Below the pieces are notes generated by a model. It did no database searches, was not told where the DNA came from, and worked only from the letters and a program-made list of their open reading frames with translations. Position numbers and translations under genes: made by a program. From NCBI GenBank assembly GCA_934087515.1, contig CAKOIY010000009.1:1-21436 (forward strand): a stretch of DNA of 21,436 nt, in the 5' to 3' direction. This document shows, piece by piece, positions 13,804 through 21,401 of the stretch. The DNA is from an uncultured Bacilli bacterium (GTDB taxonomy: Bacteria; Bacillota_I; Bacilli_A; RF39; UBA660). How positions within the stretch are numbered: position 1 is the stretch's first letter; every line of letters starts with the position of its first letter.

Positions 13804-16404
13804 ATGAAATATGTTTATAATTTTAATGAGGGCACAAAAGATATGAAAGATTTGTTAGGAGGAAAGGGTGCTAATTTATGTGAAATGGTAAATATTGGAC
13901 TTCCTGTTCCTAAGGGATTTGTTGTTTCTACTGATGCTTGTCAGGATTATTATAGAAATGATATGTCTATTAATGATGAGGTTGTTTTACAAATAAATGA
14001 AAAGTTAAGAGAACTCGAAAGTAGTACCGGTAAGAAGTTTGGTGATAGTAAAAATCCTCTTTTAGTATCAGTAAGAAGTGGTGCTAGGAGTTCTATGCCT
14101 GGGATGATGGATACTATTTTAAATTTAGGACTTAATGATGAAATAGTTGAGTCTTTGGTTAAAGAACGAGATGAGAGATTTATTTATGATTGTTATCGTC
14201 GTTTTATAAGTATGTATAGTGATGTTGTAATGGGTTATGATAAGTCTAAGTTTGAAAATATAATAGATGATCTTAAGAAGAAAAAGAAAATAAAGTATGA
14301 TATAGAGTTTACTACTGATGATATTAGGTTTTTAGTTGGTGAGTTTAAAAAGTTATATGTTTCTTTAGCAGGTGTTGATTTTCCTAGTGACCCTAAGGTT
14401 CAACTTATTGAGGCTGTGAAAGCAGTATTTAGATCGTGGAATAATGATAGGGCTAAGTTTTACAGAAAGATGAATAATATTCCTGATGAATGGGGTACTG
14501 CGGTAAACATTCAAGAAATGGTTTATGGAAATTTAAATGAAAATTCTGGTACTGGTGTAGTATTTAGTAGGAATCCTGCAAGTGGTGATAATGAATTATA
14601 TGGTGAGTATTTGATGAATGCTCAGGGAGAGGATATTGTTGCAGGAGTTCGTACTCCTAGAAGTATCAATACTTTAAAGGAAGTTAATTCTAAGTGTTAT
14701 GATGAGTTATTTGATATTTGTAAGAGACTTGAGAAACATTATAAAGATATGCAGGATATGGAGTTTACTATTGAAAATGGTAAGTTATATATGCTTCAGA
14801 CAAGAAATGGTAAGAGGACTGGAAAAGCTGCGATTAAGATTGTAGTAGATTTAATTAAAGAAAATATTATAACTAAGGAAGAGGGAATTCTTAGGATAAC
14901 TTCTAGGGATATTGATAGTATGCTTCATAGAGTGTTTGATGAGAATGAATTAAATAGTAGGGAGGTAGTTACTAAAGGATTAGCAGCTTCCCCTGGGGCT
15001 GGTTCTGGTAAGATCTATTTTAATGCTAAAGATGTTAAGAGTGCTTATGATAAGGGAGAAAGAAATATTGTTTTAGTTAGACTCGAAACTTCTCCAGAAG
15101 ACATTGAAGGAATGAATTTATCTAAGGCTGTTGTTACTGTACGTGGGGGTATGACTTCTCATGCTGCAGTTGTGGCACGCGGAATGGGTATACCTTGTGT
15201 ATCAGGATGTGAAAATTTGCTTATTGATGAGGCAAATAAGACTATTATTTATAATGGAAAAACCTTAACTAAAGATGATTATATAAGTGTTGATGGAACA
15301 AGTGGAATTGTTTATTTAGGAGAAGTTCCTGTAAAGGATTTAGATATTGATGATTATTTTAAAGAATTTATGTCTTATGTTGATGAGTATATGAAAGTTG
15401 GAGTTCGTGCTAATGCTGATAACGAAAAGGATGCTAAGAGGGCATTAGAGCTTGGTGCTAAAGGTATTGGTCTTTGTCGTACTGAACATATGTTTTTTAG
15501 TAAAGAAAGAATATTTAATTTTAGAAAGATGATTTTGGCTAGTGATGAAGTTCAAAGAAAGAAAGCTTTAGATAAGATATTACCATATCAAAGAGAAGAT
15601 TTTTATCATCTATTTAAAGTAATGAATGGTTTTCCTGTAACAATAAGGTTACTTGATCCACCTTTACATGAATTTCTTCCTAAGACTAATGATGAAACTC
15701 AGGAACTTGCTAAATCTTTAGGAATAAGTGTAAATGATATAAATGATGAAATAAATAAATTAAAAGAATTTAATCCAATGATGGGACATAGGGGTTGTAG
15801 ACTTGCTATAACATATCCAGAAATTGCCAAGATGCAAACTAAAGCTATAGTTGAGGCTTATATAAAGGCAAAGAAAGAAGGTATTTTAGTAAAACCTGAG
15901 ATTATGGTTCCTTTAGTGGGAGAAGTAAATGAACTTGAATATGTAAAGTGTATAATTAATGATACAATAAATAAATTAACAAATGAGAAATTTATGATTG
16001 GGACAATGATTGAAGTTCCAAGAGGGGCTATAACTGCTGATAAAATTGCAAAACATGCTGATTTCTTCTCTTTTGGTACTAATGATTTAACTCAAATGAC
16101 TTTTGGTTTTTCAAGGGATGATTCTGGTAAGTTTTTAAATGACTATTATGATAAAAAAATATTAACTTTTAATCCTTTTAAAACTTTAGATAGAGAAGGA
16201 GTAGGTTATTTGATAAAAGAAGCTGTAAAAAAAGGAAAAGAAGCTAATAGTAAGATAGAACTTGGTATATGTGGAGAACAAGGCGCAGATGAAAATAGTA
16301 TTTTTTTCTTAAAGGAAATAGGAATAGATTATGTATCTTGCAGCCCATATAGAGTTCCTTGTGCTAAACTTGCTAGTGCTAAGGCCAGTATTAGTAAAGA
16401 ATAA
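13804..16404 (+). CDS. ppdK: Pyruvate, phosphate dikinase
   Basis: PPDK interconverts pyruvate, ATP and phosphate with PEP, AMP and pyrophosphate; in anaerobes it often serves glycolysis or gluconeogenesis. The 866-residue length is normal. The N-terminal nucleotide domain begins with LLGGKGANLCEM (about 17-28) and has SVRSGARSSMPGMMDTILNLG. The swivelling domain carries the phosphorylated histidine H453 in VRGGMTSHAAVVARG. The C-terminal PEP/pyruvate barrel shows GLCRTEHMFF, MGHRGCRLAITYPE, SFGTNDLTQMTFGFSRDD and the catalytic cysteine C823 in GICGEQGADEN; the family usually has GICGEHGGD, so H is replaced by Q826 and G by A828. The ATG at 13804 is chosen because GGAGG at 13790-13794 lies 9 bases upstream; an in-frame ATG at 13789 is part of that site. 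A terminator follows. No PPDK regulatory protein gene is adjacent. Confidence 0.97.
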   Translation: MKYVYNFNEGTKDMKDLLGGKGANLCEMVNIGLPVPKGFVVSTDACQDYYRNDMSINDEVVLQINEKLRELESSTGKKFGDSKNPLLVSVRSGARSSMPGMMDTILNLGLNDEIVESLVKERDERFIYDCYRRFISMYSDVVMGYDKSKFENIIDDLKKKKKIKYDIEFTTDDIRFLVGEFKKLYVSLAGVDFPSDPKVQLIEAVKAVFRSWNNDRAKFYRKMNNIPDEWGTAVNIQEMVYGNLNENSGTGVVFSRNPASGDNELYGEYLMNAQGEDIVAGVRTPRSINTLKEVNSKCYDELFDICKRLEKHYKDMQDMEFTIENGKLYMLQTRNGKRTGKAAIKIVVDLIKENIITKEEGILRITSRDIDSMLHRVFDENELNSREVVTKGLAASPGAGSGKIYFNAKDVKSAYDKGERNIVLVRLETSPEDIEGMNLSKAVVTVRGGMTSHAAVVARGMGIPCVSGCENLLIDEANKTIIYNGKTLTKDDYISVDGTSGIVYLGEVPVKDLDIDDYFKEFMSYVDEYMKVGVRANADNEKDAKRALELGAKGIGLCRTEHMFFSKERIFNFRKMILASDEVQRKKALDKILPYQREDFYHLFKVMNGFPVTIRLLDPPLHEFLPKTNDETQELAKSLGISVNDINDEINKLKEFNPMMGHRGCRLAITYPEIAKMQTKAIVEAYIKAKKEGILVKPEIMVPLVGEVNELEYVKCIINDTINKLTNEKFMIGTMIEVPRGAITADKIAKHADFFSFGTNDLTQMTFGFSRDDSGKFLNDYYDKKILTFNPFKTLDREGVGYLIKEAVKKGKEANSKIELGICGEQGADENSIFFLKEIGIDYVSCSPYRVPCAKLASAKASISKE

Positions 16405-16422
16405 ATTTGTTTAGAAAGTTAA

Positions 16423-16460
16423 GAGAGTGCTTATAATTTTTGCACTTTTCTTTTTTCTTT
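16423..16460 (+). terminator. Intrinsic terminator after ppdK
   Basis: GAGAGTGC (16423-16430) pairs with GCACTTTT (16442-16449) including two G-T wobbles, around an 11-base loop, followed by a long T-rich tract. Confidence 0.75.
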
Positions 16461-16565
16461 AAAGATAAAATATAATGATATGTATCTTTTATGAATTAAG
16501 TAATTGTCATAAAACTTAATATAAAAACAAATAATAATTGTAAATAAGTTTAAAGTATTAAAAAA

Positions 16566-16581
16566 ATTTCTTGAAAGAAAT
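16566..16581 (+). repeat. Inverted repeat overlapping the -35 box of the HerA-like gene
   Basis: ATTTCT (16566-16571) and AGAAAT (16576-16581) flank TGAA. The dyad covers the -35 hexamer of the promoter below, so it is an operator candidate, though six-base AT-rich arms can occur by chance. Confidence 0.35.
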
Positions 16582-16599
16582 GGTGATCTAAGTTATAAT
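16571..16599 (+). promoter_or_regulatory. Strong promoter of the HerA-like ATPase gene
   Basis: TTGAAA (16571-16576) and a perfect TATAAT (16594-16599) are 17 bases apart. Transcription should begin near 16606, just before the AAGAGGTG ribosome binding site at 16611-16618. Confidence 0.88.
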
Positions 16600-16624
16600 T
16601 TTTATATGATAAGAGGTGTCTGAT

Positions 16625-18376
16625 ATGTTAGGAAAAATTGTAGAAATAAAAGATGAAAAAGTAAAGATAAAGATGAGTATTGATATTAAAGTTCAACCTA
16701 GTTTATCTAATTTACATGTAATATTCGAAGAAAATGGTCAAAAGGTAGTTGGAGAAATTACTGGTATTGATGAGGAATATTTGATGATTGCTATTATTGG
16801 AGAAATAATAGATAATAGGTATTATCCTGGTGTTAGTAAAAAACCAAGCTTTAAAGCTGATGTTAGAATAATTAATATGGATGAGTTAGTTCTTATTTTA
16901 GGACCTTCTACTCCAAGTCCTAGTACTTTTTACTTAGGACAATCTTCAATATATAATAATTATGGTATTAATGTAGGAATAAATAATTTCTTTTCTAATC
17001 ATTTTGCTATAATTGGTAATTCCGGGTCTGGTAAAAGTTGTGCTACTGCGACTATAATTCAAAACTTGTTTTATTCTAATCATGCCCCAGTAAATTCAAA
17101 TATTTTTGTATTTGATGCATATGGAGAATATCATCATTCATTTTCAAGATTAGAAGAAGTTAATCCAAATATCTGCTATAAGAGTATTACTACTAATCCT
17201 AATGCTTATGGTGAGGAACAACTTAGAATTCCTCTTTGGCTTATGGGAACTGATGGTATTTCAATGCTATTAGATGTAAATGATCCTAATCAAATACCAA
17301 TAATAGAAAAGACTCTTAATTTATTACCAGTATTATCAAGAAACGATGAGAGTGTTCAAAGATATAAGAATAATATTATTGCTAAGTGTTTGAGAGATAT
17401 AATCTTAACTGGTAAGAGTGCTTCCAGTGTTAGAAATCAAATTATTTCAGTACTTACTTGTTATAATACTCCAGAACTTAATTTGGATTTAAAAATAGTT
17501 GAACCTGGTTATACTAGAACTTTGAAACAATGTTTATATGTTAATGATAATGATAGCATGGCTGCGATTGAGAAAGTTGTTGGAGCAATTTCACATTTTA
17601 TAGTAGATGATTTAGAATATGTAAATAACGAGCCAGTTCCTTTTACTTTACAAGATTTTAGTAATGCATTATCATTTGCTCTTATATCAGAAGGAATTTT
17701 AAAAAGTGATAAGGTTTATGATTATGCAAATATTTTAGCTGTTCGTACTAGTAGTCTTTTAGAAAGTGAATATGCCACTTATTTTGATTGTAAGGAATAT
17801 ATAACTGAGGCACAATATATTGATATGTTAATGACTACTAGTGATGGTAGAAAAGCTCAGATAGTAAACTTTAATATTAATTATGTAGATGATAGATTTG
17901 CAAAAGTGTTGGTAAAACTTCTTTCAAGAGCTTTATTTAATCAATGTGTAACTGCAGAAAAACGTGCTAGCAGAGCATATCATATTTTAATTGAAGAAGC
18001 TCATAGATATGTTCAAAATGATACTGATACTAAGTTATTTGGTTATAATATATTTGATCGTATCGCTAAAGAAGGTAGAAAATATGGAATATTACTTGGT
18101 TTTATAACTCAAAGACCTTCGGAAATTAGTGAAACTGCTATTAGTCAATGTTCTAATTTCCTAATATTTAGGACTATGCATGCTAGAGATGTTAATTATC
18201 TAGAAACAATGATGCCTAATGTTACTAGAGATACAATAGCAACAATAAAAACTTTACAACCTGGTACTTGTATGACTTTTGGTTCAGCATTTAAAATACC
18301 AATTTCCGTAAAACTACAAATGCCAAATCCTGCACCACTTTCTAGTAATGCTCAAATAGAAAATATTTGGTATTGA
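16625..18376 (+). CDS. HerA-type (DUF87) ATP-binding protein
   Basis: A 583-residue cytoplasmic ATPase of the HerA/FtsK superfamily, ring-forming DNA translocases; the bacterial members are poorly characterised. Residues 1-90 form a beta-rich N-terminal region like the HAS barrel (MLGKIVEIKDEKVKIKMSI, KVVGEITGIDEEYLMIAIIGEI). The DUF87 domain follows, with Walker A GNSGSGKS at 131-138, the FVFDAYGEYH strand at 161-170, Walker B ILIEEAHRY with E457-E458, and the superfamily GFITQRPSEI motif with R497. The start is the ATG at 16625: AAGAGGTG lies in front, and the GTG of the longest ORF at 16616 is part of that site. It has its own promoter. No NurA nuclease, SIR2 or other known HerA partner gene is adjacent, so a housekeeping role in DNA handling is as likely as defence. 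Its TGA overlaps the -35 box of the argS leader promoter. Confidence 0.87.
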   Translation: MLGKIVEIKDEKVKIKMSIDIKVQPSLSNLHVIFEENGQKVVGEITGIDEEYLMIAIIGEIIDNRYYPGVSKKPSFKADVRIINMDELVLILGPSTPSPSTFYLGQSSIYNNYGINVGINNFFSNHFAIIGNSGSGKSCATATIIQNLFYSNHAPVNSNIFVFDAYGEYHHSFSRLEEVNPNICYKSITTNPNAYGEEQLRIPLWLMGTDGISMLLDVNDPNQIPIIEKTLNLLPVLSRNDESVQRYKNNIIAKCLRDIILTGKSASSVRNQIISVLTCYNTPELNLDLKIVEPGYTRTLKQCLYVNDNDSMAAIEKVVGAISHFIVDDLEYVNNEPVPFTLQDFSNALSFALISEGILKSDKVYDYANILAVRTSSLLESEYATYFDCKEYITEAQYIDMLMTTSDGRKAQIVNFNINYVDDRFAKVLVKLLSRALFNQCVTAEKRASRAYHILIEEAHRYVQNDTDTKLFGYNIFDRIAKEGRKYGILLGFITQRPSEISETAISQCSNFLIFRTMHARDVNYLETMMPNVTRDTIATIKTLQPGTCMTFGSAFKIPISVKLQMPNPAPLSSNAQIENIWY

Positions 18377-18401
18377 CAAATAGTATAAAAATTGATATTA
18401 T
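18373..18401 (+). promoter_or_regulatory. Promoter of the T-box leader and argS
   Basis: A perfect TTGACA (18373-18378) is followed after 17 bases by TATTAT (18396-18401), with TGA just before it as an extended -10. The -35 overlaps the TGA stop of the preceding gene. Transcription should start around 18408. Confidence 0.9.
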
Positions 18402-18407
18402 TTATAA

Positions 18408-18610
18408 CAAGTTTGCAAGTATGAAGAAGTAGTAGCAAGAAATACTTATTAAAGTGAATTTGGGATAGTGGGAACCAAGTAATAAGTCCTTGTGAACGTA
18501 TCTTTTAGCAAAAACGTGTTATCAGCGTTAAAGATTAAAGTGCATAGGATTCTATGAAGTAAGGTGGTACCGCGAGAAATCGTCCTTATCTTTATAGAAT
18601 TTTTATTTTT
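18408..18610 (+). ncRNA. T-box riboswitch (arginine specifier) controlling argS
   Basis: The leader carries the T-box sequence AAGGTGGTACCGCG at 18561-18574. Stem I is visible: TTTGC/GCAAA at the base (18412-18416/18508-18512), CAAG/CTTG (18436-18439/18489-18492), then eight perfect pairs ACTTATTA/TAATAAGT (18444-18451/18480-18487) topped by TTGG/CCAA. The specifier loop reads TGAACGTAT, with CGT at 18497-18499 followed by A, an arginine codon that agrees with argS downstream. The antiterminator has TAAGG/CCTTA (18560-18564/18584-18588), a seven-base bulge TGGTACC that pairs with the tRNA CCA end, and GCGA/TCGT closed by a GAAA loop. TGGT predicts discriminator A. Uncharged tRNA-Arg should promote read-through. 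Assignment is firm; the terminator layout is unusual. Confidence 0.95.
18549..18610 (+). terminator. T-box terminator hairpin enclosing the antiterminator
   Basis: ATTCTATGAAGTAAGG (18549-18564) pairs with 18584-18600 over 16 pairs, with one G-T wobble and one bulged T at 18589, then TTTTATTTTT (18601-18610). The antiterminator lies inside this stem. The competing fold appears to be the small hairpin CATAG (18543-18547)/CTATG (18552-18556). Confidence 0.75.
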
Positions 18611-18623
18611 GAGGAGGATTAAA

Positions 18624-20324
18624 ATGATAGAAAAATTAGAAAAGGTAATAAGTGTAGCATTCAAGAAGAATAATTATGATTTAAAGCATGCTAGTATAAG
18701 AGTTTCAAATAGACCAGAATTATGTGATTTTCAAATAAATAGTGTGTTTAAAATTGCTAAGGAATTGGGAAAAAATCCTATAGAAATAGGAGAGTCTTTA
18801 GTAAAAAATTTAAATGAAATTGATAATATAAATTATTACTTTGATAGTATAGAGTTTGTTAAACCTGGTTTTATAAATTTAAAAATAGCAAATGTTTTTT
18901 TGGCTGATGAGCTTAATAAAATTATAGATAGGGGTAGTTATGGTATAAAAAAAGCCTACACTGGAGAATCATTCGTAGTTGATTATGGTGGCCCTAATAT
19001 AGCAAAACCTCTTCATGTTGGACATATAAGGCCTGCGATTATCGGACAATCTATTTACGAAATATTAAAGGAAAAAGGCTATAAAGTAGTTGGAGATGTT
19101 CATTTAGGAGATTTTGGACTTCAAATGGGACAAGTAATATATGGTTTAAAACAAAGAAATTTAAAACCAGGTGATATAACGATAGAATTACTACAAGATG
19201 TATATCCCAAAATGTCTAAACTTTGTAAAGAAGATAAATATGTTAAACAAATATGTCAAAATATTACTAAGGAATTACAAGATGGTAATAAGGAATATAC
19301 TGAGTATTTTAAAGTTATGTATGATGTATCATTAAATGATATAAAGAAAATATATAATTATTTAAATGTTGATTTTGATTATTGGTATGGCGAAAGAGAT
19401 AGTTATAAATATATAGATGATCTAATGAAATTTTTAAGGGAACAAGGTGTTTTAGAAGAAGATGATGGTGCTAAAATTATAAGAGTTGCAGAACCAAGCG
19501 ATAAGAAAGAAATGCCTCCTTTAATTGTTCAAGGAAAAAGTGGAGCATATTTATATGCTACTAGTGATATGGCTACTATTTATCAAAGAATGAAAGATTT
19601 TAATCCTGATAATATACTTTATGTAGTAGATGATAGACAAAGTCTTTATTTTGAACAAATATTTAGAGCATGTAAAAAGAGTAATTTAACTAGAAATACT
19701 CATTTAGAACATGATTGTTTCGGAACTATAAATGGAAAAGACGGTAAGCCTTTTAAGACAAGAAATGGTGAAACTTTAAAATTAGAAGATTTAATAAAAC
19801 AGACAAAAGAAATATTTTTATCTAAGAAAGAAACTAATAAAAATATGAAAGAAGAAGATATTGATATAATAGTAAATTCTATTTTAAAGTATGCTGATCT
19901 TCAAAATAATAGAGAAAATAATTATATATTTGATATTGAAAAGTTTGCAGATGTAAATGGAAAAACTGGACCTTATTTACTTTATACTGCTGTTAGAATA
20001 AGAAAAATTATTAAAGAACAAAAAAAAGCAATTGGTAAAATAAGCAATAATATTTATAATGAAAATGATAGAGAGTTAAGAATGAAATTATTGAAGGCTG
20101 GAGAATGTGTAGATTTAGCTGCTCAAAAGCGCATGCCTCATTATATAGCGGAATATTTATATGATTTAGCGGTAATTACTAATACATTCTATCAAAATAA
20201 TAATATATCAAAGTTAAAAGATGAGAATCAAAAAAGTGATTGGTTGAGTCTTTTAAATTATACCTATGATGTAATGGAAAAGTTATTAAGTTTATTGGTT
20301 ATTAAAATACCAAGTGAAATGTAA
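18624..20324 (+). CDS. argS: Arginyl-tRNA synthetase
   Basis: ArgRS charges tRNA-Arg with arginine using ATP. The 566-residue protein has the class I ArgRS layout: an N-terminal additional domain (about 1-110, with ASIRVSNRPELCDFQINSVFKIAK), then the catalytic core with DYGGPNIAKPLHVGHIRPAIIG, where H131-V-G-H134 is the HIGH motif, and GDVHLGDFGLQMG. In place of a canonical KMSKS, the loop reads FGTINGKDGKPFKTRNG, which is normal because many ArgRS lack KMSKS. The C-terminal DALR-type anticodon-binding domain starts near residue 450 (YLLYTAVRIRKIIKEQ). The ATG at 18624 has GAGGAGG at 18611-18617; an upstream in-frame start lies inside the T-box and is rejected. Expression is controlled by the arginine T-box, and a hairpin at the stop codon separates it from the next gene. 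Confidence 0.98.
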   Translation: MIEKLEKVISVAFKKNNYDLKHASIRVSNRPELCDFQINSVFKIAKELGKNPIEIGESLVKNLNEIDNINYYFDSIEFVKPGFINLKIANVFLADELNKIIDRGSYGIKKAYTGESFVVDYGGPNIAKPLHVGHIRPAIIGQSIYEILKEKGYKVVGDVHLGDFGLQMGQVIYGLKQRNLKPGDITIELLQDVYPKMSKLCKEDKYVKQICQNITKELQDGNKEYTEYFKVMYDVSLNDIKKIYNYLNVDFDYWYGERDSYKYIDDLMKFLREQGVLEEDDGAKIIRVAEPSDKKEMPPLIVQGKSGAYLYATSDMATIYQRMKDFNPDNILYVVDDRQSLYFEQIFRACKKSNLTRNTHLEHDCFGTINGKDGKPFKTRNGETLKLEDLIKQTKEIFLSKKETNKNMKEEDIDIIVNSILKYADLQNNRENNYIFDIEKFADVNGKTGPYLLYTAVRIRKIIKEQKKAIGKISNNIYNENDRELRMKLLKAGECVDLAAQKRMPHYIAEYLYDLAVITNTFYQNNNISKLKDENQKSDWLSLLNYTYDVMEKLLSLLVIKIPSEM

Positions 20325-20348
20325 AGAGAAACTAGATATTTCTCTTTT
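20323..20348 (+). terminator. Hairpin at the end of argS, probable terminator
   Basis: AAAGAGAAA (20323-20331) pairs perfectly with TTTCTCTTT (20339-20347) around CTAGATA, overlapping the TAA stop. The T tract is mostly within the stem, so termination may be partial and allow read-through into the next gene, which has no clear promoter of its own. Confidence 0.6.
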
Positions 20349-20376
20349 GTTGACTAGAGAGGAGAGACAGAAAAAA

Positions 20377-21213
20377 ATGAAAAGTATAACAATATTGCAG
20401 GAAAATGAAATTTCAGATAAAAATAGAGTTGCTACTGTTACTGATTATGCTATATCAAACGGTGCTGTTGTTTATGAAAAAAAGGGAAAACAGAAATTAG
20501 GTAGGTACTGGACAAGTACTTGTAACCCAGAGGTTTTAAATGCTACTTTTGTGGGTACCGATGGTTTATGCTATCCTAATTCTAATAAAAAATTTGTGAA
20601 TTATGGATATGGTATTGGTTTAAGATTGGGATTTAAAGTTTCATCTGATTTATTTAAGACAATAGAAAAAGAATGTGGAAAAAGCATAAAAGATGGTGAA
20701 GAATTTGAGTATTTTGCAGAAATAGAAAATTTAGTTTCTGATGAATTGGAAAAAGAGCTTAATACTTCAAATGAAATTCATAAACTTGATTATTCTTGTG
20801 TAAGAAATAAAGGAGTATTAAAGTACTTTGTTTCTGAGAAAATTCCACTTTATGAATATCAAGATAGAGTGTTTGCTAAGGTAACCCATAATTATTTAAA
20901 ATATAAAAACAAAGAAAAAGATTATGTATGGATGGAAGTAAAAAAGATAAAATGGTTAAGGGATAATGATAATGTAATAAGTAAAAATATAATTACTGGA
21001 GGAATAGATTTTCATAATTGGTATTATAGTGGTAAGTTCAATGAAACATCTGTATACAATTATATTAATAAACAATTAGTGCCAGAAATAAATACATTAG
21101 GTAATATATTATCATTTTTTGAACGAAAGCAAAATAGGAAGAAAGTTGTAGATATATCAAGTGTTGATAGTAATGTGAGAACTTCTGTTAAAGAAAAAGT
21201 TTTAAAAAAATAA
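20377..21213 (+). CDS. Hypothetical protein of unknown function
   Basis: I do not recognise this 278-residue protein. It has no signal peptide or membrane segment. Two aromatic, glycine-containing blocks stand out: GRYWTSTCNPEVLNATFVGTDG with KFVNYGYGIGLRLGFKVS (about residues 42-91) and DYVWMEVKKIKWLRDNDNVISKNIITGGIDF (about 184-214). They recall the lectin-like or 'formylglycine/DUF6273-like' repeat units of Firmicute surface and phage-tail proteins, but I am unsure. Between them is a charged helical region, and the last 30 residues are basic. The ATG at 20377 is chosen with GGAG at 20361-20364; the 21-codon longer version starting at GTG 20314 overlaps argS and runs through the terminator hairpin. 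The 12-base spacing of the ribosome binding site is long. It may depend on read-through from argS. A good terminator follows. Confidence 0.65.
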   Translation: MKSITILQENEISDKNRVATVTDYAISNGAVVYEKKGKQKLGRYWTSTCNPEVLNATFVGTDGLCYPNSNKKFVNYGYGIGLRLGFKVSSDLFKTIEKECGKSIKDGEEFEYFAEIENLVSDELEKELNTSNEIHKLDYSCVRNKGVLKYFVSEKIPLYEYQDRVFAKVTHNYLKYKNKEKDYVWMEVKKIKWLRDNDNVISKNIITGGIDFHNWYYSGKFNETSVYNYINKQLVPEINTLGNILSFFERKQNRKKVVDISSVDSNVRTSVKEKVLKK

Positions 21214-21269
21214 AATTTTGTTAATTTGTGATATTTGATATAGAAAAGTATTGTGAAACTTAAAAAATG

Positions 21270-21304
21270 CTATAAGTAAATTAGTTTTTTCTTATAGTTT
21301 TTTT
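21270..21304 (+). terminator. Intrinsic terminator downstream of the 278-residue protein gene
   Basis: CTATAAG (21270-21276) pairs perfectly with CTTATAG (21291-21297) around a 14-base loop, followed directly by seven T residues. Confidence 0.85.
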
Positions 21305-21328
21305 GGTTTAAATGTAAAAATGTGTGAT

Positions 21329-21357
21329 TTTACTTGTGTCTTAAAATAGTTTATAGT
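21329..21357 (+). promoter_or_regulatory. Putative promoter of the last, partial gene
   Basis: TTTACT (21329-21334) and TATAGT (21352-21357) are 17 bases apart; the -35 is only a fair match. A start near 21364 would fall in the palindrome at 21363-21376. Confidence 0.5.
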
Positions 21358-21362
21358 GGAAC

Positions 21363-21376
21363 AAATGAATTCATTT
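21363..21376 (+). repeat. Perfect 14-bp palindrome at the predicted transcription start
   Basis: AAATGAATTCATTT reads identically on both strands and lies just after the putative -10 box, where a repressor site would block the promoter. AT-rich palindromes can be accidental. Confidence 0.45.
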
Positions 21377-21401
21377 AAAAACAATTTTAAGGAGGAATTC
21401 T

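Noticed and set aside
18564..18623. argS start inside the T-box
   Set aside because: It would translate the antiterminator and terminator; the ATG at 18624 has its own GAGGAGG.
18449..18664. Minus-strand open frame across the T-box
   Set aside because: It is antisense to a structured RNA and has no coding features.
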